Shown here in pieces: positions 1-5,348 of a stretch of DNA of 6,350 bases; the stretch's first letter is position 1; each line of letters begins with the position of its first letter. Position numbers and translations under genes: made by a program. The DNA lies in the NCBI GenBank assembly GCA_023417515.1, contig JAEZFL010000065.1, positions 1-6,350 of the forward strand, read 5' to 3'. The stretch comes from Pseudomonadota bacterium. Its GTDB lineage: Bacteria; Pseudomonadota; Alphaproteobacteria; Sphingomonadales; Sphingomonadaceae. Below the pieces are notes generated by a model. That model had not been told where the DNA came from, did not search any database, and was given only the letters and a program-made list of their open reading frames with translations.

Positions 1-678
1 GAGCACGATCGCACCAACGGCGCCGCGCGCGGCCGCCATCTGCGCGCGCGCGCTGCCGAGATGGGCGGTGACGTCGCTGGCCAGGCCCTGCGGCAGGCCG
101 GCGAGCATCACCACCACCTTGCCGCGCACGTCGAGGCCGCGATAATCGTCATGGCCCTGGCTCGGCGCATCGAGGCCGTAGCCGACGAACACCAAGGGCG
201 CCTCGACCGCGATCGGGCCCGCCTGATAGCCGCCCAGGAACGCGAAACCCTCGCCCGAGGCGAAAGTCTGGTTGCCGACCCGCAGCGTCGCGCCCGGCTG
301 CGCCGTCGATCGCGCGAGGCGGACCTGCTGGTACCAGCTCCCGTCATTGCCCGGCATCACGCCGAGCCCGGCGAATTGCGCGGCGACGTAGCGGGCGGCG
401 ATCTCGTGGCCGGGGGTGCCCGGGTCGCGGCCGCCGAGCAGGTCGTCGGAGAGGAACATGACGTGGCTGCGGAACGCCGCCGGAGTGAAGCCGAGCTCGG
501 TCGACCAGCGCAGGTCCTCGGCGCTGAGCTGGGCCGGAGCGGGCGGCGTCTCCGCCGGCGCCTGCGCCGCGGGCTGGGCGTGGGCGCCATGGTCGTGCCC
601 GTCATCATATTGGGCCGTGGCGGGAGCTGCGAGAATGAGAGCGGCGGCGCCGGCCACGAGCAACGACTTGAAACGCAT
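1..678 (-). CDS. M28-family (aminopeptidase-like) metallopeptidase, N-terminal part
   Basis: Partial gene: 226 residues from the start codon to the window edge, with the C-terminal part beyond position 1. Residues 1-22 form a clear Sec signal peptide (MRFK, a hydrophobic stretch, then APATA before QYDD), so the product is exported. A short His/Asp-rich segment (DDGHDHGAHA, 25-34) and a Pro/Ala linker follow. Residues about 76-120 hold the typical M28 N-terminal pattern (LSDDLLGGRDPGTPGHE, then a Gly-Leu-rich helix and PGNDGSWYQQV). From about 150 to 226 the sequence (FVGYGLDAP, DYRGLDVRGKVVV, ARGAVGAIVL) resembles the PA domain inserted in many M28 peptidases. The zinc ligands and catalytic Glu lie outside the window, so activity cannot be judged. 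The start is supported by a GGAGGGG run (plus-strand positions 688-694) 9 bases upstream. The gene is divergent from the tRNA gene. Family call is by recognition of sequence pattern. Confidence 0.85.
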   Translation of the reverse strand, partial: MRFKSLLVAGAAALILAAPATAQYDDGHDHGAHAQPAAQAPAETPPAPAQLSAEDLRWSTELGFTPAAFRSHVMFLSDDLLGGRDPGTPGHEIAARYVAAQFAGLGVMPGNDGSWYQQVRLARSTAQPGATLRVGNQTFASGEGFAFLGGYQAGPIAVEAPLVFVGYGLDAPSQGHDDYRGLDVRGKVVVMLAGLPQGLASDVTAHLGSARAQMAAARGAVGAIVL

Positions 679-770
679 TTATGATTTCCCCTCCGAGAAG
701 TGTGTTGCGGGCATAATGCGGCTTCCGTATCGGATCAATCGCTCGTTGACCTGCGCGGCACAGGCGGTGC

Positions 771-798
771 TTGCCCTCATGTCTCCGGCTGCTATAGA
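771..798 (+). promoter_or_regulatory. Sigma70-like promoter for the tRNA-Leu gene
   Basis: TTGCCC at 771-776 and TATAGA at 793-798 are separated by 16 bases and lie 20 bases before the mature tRNA. The GCTATAGA context resembles strong housekeeping promoters of alphaproteobacteria. Initiation would fall near 805, giving a short 5' leader. This is inferred from position and motif only. Confidence 0.5.
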
Positions 799-818
799 CC
801 CCGCCGACCGGCGGCCCG

Positions 819-903
819 GCGGGCGTGGCGGAACTGGTAGACGCGCTGGATTTAGGTTCCAGTATCGAAAGATGTGGGGGTTCGAGTCCCTTCGCCCGCA
901 CCA
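819..903 (+). tRNA. tRNA-Leu (anticodon UAG), CCA encoded
   Basis: The cloverleaf can be folded by hand. Acceptor stem GCGGGCG (819-825) pairs perfectly with CGCCCGC (893-899), followed by discriminator A900 and encoded CCA 901-903. Anticodon stem CTGGA (846-850) pairs with TCCAG (858-862) around loop TTTAGGT, placing anticodon TAG at 853-855, which reads CUN leucine codons. A long variable arm (ATC-GAAA-GAT) marks a class II tRNA, as expected for leucine. The T arm is 876-892 with loop TTCGAGT; its last two pairs are G-T. Total length with CCA is 85 nt. Confidence 0.97.
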
Positions 904-984
904 GGCATCCGCTTCATAGATGCGTGGCGCCGAACGATTTTCCGAGCCTTAAGTGGCGCACTCTAGAAAGCTAAGCTGACGATC

Positions 985-2529
985 ATGCAGACTGTCGAGA
1001 CGTTGAACGAGGGCCTGAAGCGGGGTTACCGCCTCACCATCGCGGCCAAGGAGATCGATGCCAAGATCGATCAGGAGCTGAAGACCATCGCGCCGCAGGT
1101 GCAAATGCCGGGCTTCCGCCCCGGCAAGGTTCCCGCGAACCTCGTCCGCAAGATGCACGGTCCGCGGCTCGAGGCGCAGGCGCTCGAGACGGCGATCCAG
1201 GAAGGCGTCCAGAAGCTCCTCGTCGACAACAAGATCCGCCCGGCGATGCAGCCGAGCGTTCGCCTCGAGCAGGACCATGAACCAGGCAAGGACGCGGTCG
1301 TCGAGGTCGAGGTCGAGACTCTGCCGGAGGTGCCCGAGGCGCAGGTCGAAGGCCTGAAGCTGGAGCGGCTCCAGGTCGAGCCGACCGACGCGATGATCGA
1401 CGAGGCCGTCGCGCGCATGGCCGAGGGCCAGAAGAGCTTCGATCCGGCGCCGAAGGGCCGCAAGGCCGAGAAGGGCGACCTTCTGATGATCGACTTCGAG
1501 GGCAAGGTCGACGGCGAGCCGTTCGAGGGCGGCAAGGGCGACAATATGTCGATCGAGCTCGGCTCGGGACGCCTCATCCCCGGCTTCGAGGACCAGCTCG
1601 TCGGCGCGAAGGCCAACGACCAGCGCATCGTCAATGTGAGCTTCCCGGACGATTATCCGGTCGATTATCTCAAGGGCAAGGCCGCGACGTTCGACGTGAC
1701 CGTCAACGAGGTCCAGGTTGCCCGTGAAGCCAAGGCCGACGACGGCTTCGCCAAGTCGATGGGCCTCGAGAGCCTCGAGCAGCTTCGCGGCCTCCTCAAG
1801 GGCCAGGTCGAGCAGGAGCTCAACGGCCTCACCCGCACCCATATGAAGCGCCAGCTGCTCGACCAGCTCGCCGCCGCCCACGATTTCCCGGTGCCGCAGT
1901 CGATGGTCGAGGCCGAGTTCGACCAGATCTGGAAGCAGCTCGAGCATGAGGCGACCCACGAGGCCGATCCCGAGGCCGCGCGCGCCGAGATGGAAGCCGA
2001 GCGCGAGGATTATCGCCGAATCGCCGAGCGCCGCGTTCGCCTCGGCCTGCTCCTGTCGGAGATCGGCCAGAAGAGCGGGGTCGAGGTCTCCAACCAGGAG
2101 ATGAATGCGCTGACCATGCAGGCGGCCCAGCAATACCGCCCCGAGGATCGCCAGCGCTTCGTCGAATATGTCCGCCAGGACCCGATGGCCGCTGCCCAGC
2201 TGCGCGCTCCGCTCTACGAGGACAAGGTCGTCGACTACATCTTCTCGAAGGCCGAGATCACCGACCGCTCCGTGACCCGCGAGGAGCTGGAAGCGGCGAT
2301 CGAGGCCGAAGAGGGCCACGTCCACGGCCCTGGTTGCGGCCACGACCACGACCACAAGCCCGCGAAGAAGCCGGCCGCCAAGAAGAAGGCCGACAAGGCT
2401 GACGAGGGCGCCGAGGCCAAGCCGGCCAAGAAGCCCGCCGTCAAGAAGGCCAAGGCCGACGAAGCTCCGGCTGCCGAAAAGGCCGCTCCGAAGGCCAAGA
2501 AGGCGGCCGCCAAGAAGAAGGCGGACTAA
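985..2529 (+). CDS. tig: Trigger factor, ribosome-associated chaperone and prolyl isomerase, with extended C-terminal tail
   Basis: Trigger factor binds the ribosomal exit tunnel and shields nascent chains in the cytoplasm. Residues 1 to about 145 are the ribosome-binding domain, with the signature MPGFRPGKVP at 41-50. An FKBP-type PPIase domain spans about 164-245 (KGDLLMIDFEG, then GSGRLIPGFEDQLVG). The helical substrate-binding C-domain runs from about 250 to 440. At 514 residues it is well above the E. coli protein (432). The excess is a tail beginning with a His/Cys cluster HVHGPGCGHDHDH (445-457), followed by about 57 residues made almost wholly of Lys, Ala, Pro, Asp and Glu with repeated KKPA and KKKAD units. 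The tail resembles the metal-binding tail of SlyD plus a histone-H1-like basic segment. The ATG at 985 gives the usual MQ start, although upstream ribosome-binding sequence is weak. The gene starts 81 bases after tRNA-Leu; no convincing promoter is seen between them (weak TTTTCC 938 / TCTAGA 962). Confidence 0.97.
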   Translation: MQTVETLNEGLKRGYRLTIAAKEIDAKIDQELKTIAPQVQMPGFRPGKVPANLVRKMHGPRLEAQALETAIQEGVQKLLVDNKIRPAMQPSVRLEQDHEPGKDAVVEVEVETLPEVPEAQVEGLKLERLQVEPTDAMIDEAVARMAEGQKSFDPAPKGRKAEKGDLLMIDFEGKVDGEPFEGGKGDNMSIELGSGRLIPGFEDQLVGAKANDQRIVNVSFPDDYPVDYLKGKAATFDVTVNEVQVAREAKADDGFAKSMGLESLEQLRGLLKGQVEQELNGLTRTHMKRQLLDQLAAAHDFPVPQSMVEAEFDQIWKQLEHEATHEADPEAARAEMEAEREDYRRIAERRVRLGLLLSEIGQKSGVEVSNQEMNALTMQAAQQYRPEDRQRFVEYVRQDPMAAAQLRAPLYEDKVVDYIFSKAEITDRSVTREELEAAIEAEEGHVHGPGCGHDHDHKPAKKPAAKKKADKADEGAEAKPAKKPAVKKAKADEAPAAEKAAPKAKKAAAKKKAD

Positions 2530-2537
2530 GCGCCTTT

Positions 2538-2683
2538 ACCCGTTCGTGCTGAGCCTGTCGAAGCACTGTCCTTCTTTTAACCCCGGTGGGATAAGGAAGG
2601 GCAGGCCTTCGGCCTCTGGTCGAAGTTTATCCTGAGCGACGCCGACAGGCGGCGTCGAAGGGACAAGCTCAGGCCGAACGGGT
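2538..2683. repeat. Palindromic intergenic repeat (REP/MITE-like)
   Basis: The outer arms, 2538-2559 and 2662-2683, are inverted copies matching at 19 of 22 positions; both share ACCCGTTCG, then CTGAGC, then TGTC. Inside are further pairings: CTGTCCTTCTT (2566-2576) against AAGGAAGGGCAG (2593-2604), and a 7-bp stem CGACGCC (2637-2643) with GGCGTCG (2651-2657). The element begins 8 bases after the tig stop and ends 15 bases before the glycosyltransferase start, occupying most of the gap. No transposase is encoded. The GTTCG...CTGAGC...GTCGAAG vocabulary matches a dispersed repeat I recall from sphingomonad genomes; copy number cannot be seen here. Its transcript would fold strongly and may end or insulate tig transcription. 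Confidence 0.75.
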
Positions 2684-2698
2684 CTGGGGTGGGGATTG

Positions 2699-3709
2699 AT
2701 GAGCAACGAACTCGACGGCATCCGCATTGCCGTCCTCCTGCCTTGCTACAATGAGGAAGCGGCGATCGCCCAGACGGTCGCCGGCTTCCGCGCCGCGCTG
2801 CCCGGCGCCACCATCTACGTCTACGACAACAACAGCTCGGACCGCACCCGCGAGGTCGCCGCGGCCGCCGGCGCCGTGGTCCGCAGCGAGCGCATGCAGG
2901 GCAAGGGCCATGTCGTGCGCCGCATGTTCGCCGACGTCGAGGCCGACATCTACGTGATGGCCGACGGCGATTCGACCTATGACGCCTCCGCCGCTCCCGC
3001 CTTGGTCGCCAAGCTGATCGACGAGCAGCTCGACATGGTCGTCGGCGCCCGCGAATCCGAGGTCGAGAGCGAGAGCTACCGGCCCGGCCACGTGCTCGGC
3101 AACAAGCTGTTCACCGGAATCCTCGCAAGCCTGTTCGGCCGCACCTTCACCGACATCTTCTCCGGCTACCGCATCTTCTCGCGGCGTTTCGCCAAGTCAT
3201 TCCCGGCGCTCGCCCGCGGCTTCGAGACCGAGACCGAGATCAGCGTCCACGCGCTCGAGCTTGCGATGCCGGTCGGCGAGGTCGTCACCGCCTACGGCGC
3301 GCGCCCCGAAGGCTCGCAGTCGAAGCTGTCGACCTGGCGCGACGGCTGGCGAATCCTGAAGACGATCCTTCACCTGTTCCGGATCGAGCGGCCGGTGCTG
3401 TTCTACGGCGGCTTCGGCCTGTTCCTCGCGGCGATCGCAATCGCGATCACCGTCCCGCTCGTCATCACCTACGTCCAGACCGGACTGGTGCCGCGCTTCC
3501 CGACCGCGATCCTCGCCACGGGCCTGATGATCGTCGCCTTCTTGAGCTTCGTCTGCGGCCTCATCCTCGACACCGTCGTCCGCGGCCGCCGCGAGGTCCG
3601 CCGGCTCCACTATCTCGCGCTTCCCGGGGTCGCCGAGCTCGGCATGGAGAAGGGCTCGCGCGGCGAAATGGCGGCGCCGATAGCTCCGCCTCAGGCGATC
3701 AGGGGCTGA
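2699..3709 (+). CDS. Family 2 glycosyltransferase, membrane-anchored (polyprenyl-phosphate sugar transferase type)
   Basis: The 336-residue product has a GT-A fold in its N-terminal two thirds: LLPCYNEE (13-20), the nucleotide-binding YDNNSSDRT (42-50), QGKG (67-70) and an acidic DGDS containing the metal-binding DxD pair D89/D91. Further conserved elements are DIFSGYRIFSRRF and the GFETETEI segment. Two hydrophobic segments follow at about 232-258 and 270-290, and then a basic RGRREVRR stretch. This resembles the DPM1/GtrB-like group, which moves a sugar from a nucleotide donor to a lipid carrier at the inner membrane; donor and acceptor cannot be named. GGGGTGGGG (2686-2694) is the ribosome-binding region. 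I prefer ATG 2699 over the adjacent TTG 2696, which would add one residue. The 3' end overlaps the convergent small frame by 11 bases. Confidence 0.9.
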   Translation: MSNELDGIRIAVLLPCYNEEAAIAQTVAGFRAALPGATIYVYDNNSSDRTREVAAAAGAVVRSERMQGKGHVVRRMFADVEADIYVMADGDSTYDASAAPALVAKLIDEQLDMVVGARESEVESESYRPGHVLGNKLFTGILASLFGRTFTDIFSGYRIFSRRFAKSFPALARGFETETEISVHALELAMPVGEVVTAYGARPEGSQSKLSTWRDGWRILKTILHLFRIERPVLFYGGFGLFLAAIAIAITVPLVITYVQTGLVPRFPTAILATGLMIVAFLSFVCGLILDTVVRGRREVRRLHYLALPGVAELGMEKGSRGEMAAPIAPPQAIRG

Positions 3710-3924
3710 TCGGCATATCCTCCTTGTTATCGACTCCGAAGGCGAGGCCGATCAGGACGATCGCCGGGATCAGCGCGAGAATTCCGATATAGACGTAGGC
3801 CAGGTTGCCGTGGTGGTCGCGTGGCGCCTCGGTGGGCGATGAAGGCTGGGTTGCGGCTGCCGGACTTGCGGCGAGCGCGAGCGCGGCGAACGCTTGGGGG
3901 TAACGCGGCGCCGATGGCTGTCAA
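3699..3924 (-). CDS. Small secreted or single-pass membrane protein, 5' frame apparently interrupted
   Basis: One frame is open from 3920 down to the TGA at 3699-3701. It reads an Ala/Leu-rich stretch (AFAALALAASPAAA), a Pro/Ser/Thr linker ending EAPRDHHGN, a hydrophobic segment (AYVYIGILALIPAIVLIGLA) and an acidic end FGVDNKEDMPISP. That is the layout of a small envelope protein. The frame has no ATG, GTG or TTG. If the run of five G at 3896-3900 had four, it would join the neighbouring frame, which has TTG at 3922-3924 and would read MTAIGAALPQAFAALALA, giving a 74-residue protein with a signal-like N-terminus. The length given here is therefore not a multiple of three. It could be a base-call error, a decayed gene, or a site of frameshifting. 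I do not recognise a family. It lies just downstream of the PspC gene on the same strand. Confidence 0.4.
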
Positions 3925-3936
3925 TCGGCGCCGCGT
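3903..3936 (-). terminator. Strong hairpin after the PspC gene
   Basis: Positions 3903-3915 and 3924-3936 form a perfect 13-bp inverted repeat (core CGGCGCCGAT / ATCGGCGCCG) with an 8-base loop, starting 7 bases beyond the PspC stop. On the minus strand it is followed by TACCCCC instead of a T run, so it is not a textbook intrinsic terminator. It could stop transcription weakly or protect the 3' end of the PspC mRNA. Confidence 0.5.
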
Positions 3937-3943
3937 CGGGGGA

Positions 3944-4243
3944 TCAGGCGGCGATCGGAAGCGCTTCGTCCTGCGCGGTTTCGGGGGCAGCCGTGGCGTC
4001 GGTCTCGGCACGTGCCTGCGCCGGCTTGGCGGCCTTCGGGTTCGGCACCAGCAGCCGGGTGGTCAGGACGAGCAGGCCGAGGCCGACATAAAGCGCGATG
4101 GCGCCCTGCCAGCTGAAGAACAGCAACGGAGCGAACGCCACCCGCAGGATGTTCGGGTGGAAGCCGAGATCCTCGCCGATCCCCTGGCAGACGCCGAAGA
4201 AAGTGTCGTCGCGAAGGAGGAGGTTGGTGTTGGCATTCTGCAT
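3944..4243 (-). CDS. PspC-domain small membrane protein
   Basis: The 99-residue product starts MQNANTNLLLRDD and contains a PspC domain at about 8-65: FFGVCQGIGEDLGFHPNILRVAF, then one hydrophobic segment (about 37-62). A cytoplasmic-looking Ala/Pro/Glu-rich tail of about 30 residues follows. PspC-domain proteins act at the inner membrane, classically in the phage-shock envelope stress response; no pspA, pspB or pspF is in view, so a role in that pathway is not shown. The start at 4243 is chosen because AAGGA (plus positions 4252-4256) sits 8 bases upstream. A GTG at 4294 in the same frame would add 17 residues that do not look like the domain and lacks such a site. Transcription is divergent from the first clpP. 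Confidence 0.85.
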   Translation of the reverse strand: MQNANTNLLLRDDTFFGVCQGIGEDLGFHPNILRVAFAPLLFFSWQGAIALYVGLGLLVLTTRLLVPNPKAAKPAQARAETDATAAPETAQDEALPIAA

Positions 4244-4640
4244 CGACGTGATCCTTATCCCCGAAGATGGGCCCCGGGCCCTGACGGACGGCACTCAGCA
4301 CGAGCCGTGCCAAAAGTCGTAAGTCCTTGTTTTAAAAGAACCTGCCCGCCGGCAGCGCGGCCAGGTGGAGCGGCCCCTCGGGAGATTTCACCGCAAATTG
4401 GCAAATCCCGCCTGCTCGTGGGGCGGGAATTGGGAAGCGACTGCCGTTCGGACAAGATCGGTTCGACGAAAATATCCGTGGCCACGACGAGCCGCGCCCC
4501 GCGCCGCTCCGGCCCGCGGACACTGTCCGCTTCCGGACGCCCGGCCGACGCCGATGCGCCGTCCAAAGCCCCTTGAACCGCCGCCCAAACCCTCCGATGT
4601 TGGCGGCCTGATCCTCAAACCACAGGGCTCTCTCGTCACC
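4244..4640. other. Non-coding divergent region between the PspC gene and clpP copy 1
   Basis: No credible gene is seen in these 397 bases. Frames run open on both strands because the DNA is GC-rich, but their translations are Arg/Pro/Ala-rich with no recognisable motif. The region contains an AT-rich patch (TGTTTTAAAAGAA, 4329-4340) that could hold part of the PspC promoter, a 7-bp hairpin TCCCGCC/GGCGGGA (4406-4412 with 4422-4428, loop 9), and the candidate RpoH promoter for clpP at 4572-4603. Confidence 0.6.
4572..4603 (+). promoter_or_regulatory. Candidate heat-shock (RpoH/sigma32) promoter of clpP copy 1
   Basis: CTTG (4572-4575, within CTTGAA) is followed after 18 bases by CCGATGT (4594-4600) and then TGG. 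The alphaproteobacterial RpoH consensus is CTTG-N17/18-CYTATNTNNG; the -10 part differs at one position (G for T). Initiation near 4610 would leave about 30 bases before the ATG. A closely similar arrangement precedes clpP copy 2, which strengthens the call. clpP is a classic RpoH target. Confidence 0.5.
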
Positions 4641-5279
4641 ATGGACCATCTCGACATCACCGCCGGCCTCATCCCCATGGTCGTGGAGCAATCGAACCGC
4701 GGCGAGCGCAGCTTCGACATCTATTCGCGGCTTCTGCGCGAGCGGATCATCTTCGTCACCGGCGGGGTCGAGGATCACATGGCCTCGGTCATCACCGCCC
4801 AATTGCTCTTCCTGGAGTCCGAGAACCCCAAGAAGGACATCTACATGTACATCAACTCGCCGGGCGGGGTGGTGACTGCGGGCATGGCGATCCATGACAC
4901 GATGAACTACATCCGCCCGCGCGTCGGCACCGTATGCATCGGCCAGGCCGCCTCGATGGGGGCCTTCCTGCTGTCGGCCGGCGAGCCGGGCATGCGCGTC
5001 GCCCTGACCAACGCCCGGATCATGATCCACCAGCCGTCGGGCGGCGCCCAGGGCATGGCCTCGGACATCGAGATCCAGGCCAAGGAGATCCTGCGCATCC
5101 GCCACCGGATGAACGAGCTGATGGCGCAATATACCCGCCAGCCGATCGAGGAGATCGAGAAGGCGGTCGAGCGCGACCGCTTCTTCGGCGCCGAGGAGGC
5201 CAAGACCTTCGGCCTCGTCGACGAAGTGTTCGAGAAGCGCCCGCAGCCGATGGACGAGGACGCGAAATCAGCGGCTTAG
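4641..5279 (+). CDS. clpP: ATP-dependent Clp protease proteolytic subunit, copy 1
   Basis: ClpP is the barrel-forming serine peptidase that degrades proteins unfolded by ClpX or ClpA in the cytoplasm. The 212-residue product keeps the full triad: Ser105 in GQAASMGAF, His130 in MIHQPSGG and Asp179 in ERDRFF. It also has the N-terminal IPMVVEQSNRGERSFDIYSRL and the INSPGG strand, and length is normal for the family. ATG 4641 is chosen because it aligns with the second copy within two residues; the frame is open upstream to 4365, but that stretch looks like non-coding DNA. The ribosome-binding site is weak (AGGG about 13 bases upstream). It departs from copy 2 at about 16 of 211 aligned positions. 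One is Arg166, where copy 2 and E. coli have Gly (TGQ motif); others cluster in the C-terminal tail. It converges on copy 2 across 69 bases, and no clpX is adjacent in the window. Confidence 0.95.
   Translation: MDHLDITAGLIPMVVEQSNRGERSFDIYSRLLRERIIFVTGGVEDHMASVITAQLLFLESENPKKDIYMYINSPGGVVTAGMAIHDTMNYIRPRVGTVCIGQAASMGAFLLSAGEPGMRVALTNARIMIHQPSGGAQGMASDIEIQAKEILRIRHRMNELMAQYTRQPIEEIEKAVERDRFFGAEEAKTFGLVDEVFEKRPQPMDEDAKSAA
4791..4867 (+). repeat. 77-bp perfect inverted repeat, left arm (inside clpP copy 1)
   Basis: This block is identical, as reverse complement, to 5761-5837 in clpP copy 2, and it encodes ITAQLLFLES through INSPGG. It is the longest exact match between the two genes; elsewhere they differ every 10-30 bases, mainly at third codon positions. 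Confidence 0.9.
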
Positions 5280-5289
5280 GGTCCCTTTT

Positions 5290-5314
5290 GCCAAGCGTTG
5301 GCGCGACAGCGCCA
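5290..5314. terminator. Possible shared hairpin between the convergent clpP genes
   Basis: Two alternative short stems overlap: GCCAA/TTGGC (5290-5302, loop GCG) and TGGCGC/GCGCCA (5299-5314, loop GACA). They lie in the 69-base gap between the two stop codons and could act in both directions. Neither is followed by a T run on its strand, so the terminator call is weak. Confidence 0.25.
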
Positions 5315-5348
5315 GCAGGGCTGCAAGCAGCACCGGCCACGTCCTGCC

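Noticed and set aside
61..684. Plus-strand open frame of 207 codons over the M28 peptidase
   Set aside because: The translation is Arg/Ala/Glu-rich with no family pattern. The opposite strand reads a signal peptide and M28 motifs from edge to start codon.
904..923. Hairpin GCATC/GATGC just after the tRNA as a terminator
   Set aside because: Only 5 bp with a 9-base loop and no adjacent T run; too weak to call.
949..2355. A 468-codon open frame antisense to tig
   Set aside because: Its translation is a low-variety string rich in Leu, Asp, Arg and Ala with no motifs, as expected opposite a GC-rich gene. The trigger factor frame is certain.
4255..4566. Minus-strand open frame of 103 codons upstream of the PspC gene
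   Set aside because: The translation is Arg/Gly/Pro-rich with no recognisable feature, and it overlaps the divergent promoter region.
4365..4640. In-frame upstream extension of clpP copy 1 (92 residues)
   Set aside because: The extension is Arg/Pro-rich and unlike a ClpP propeptide, a candidate promoter lies inside it, and copy 2 starts at the position matching ATG 4641.
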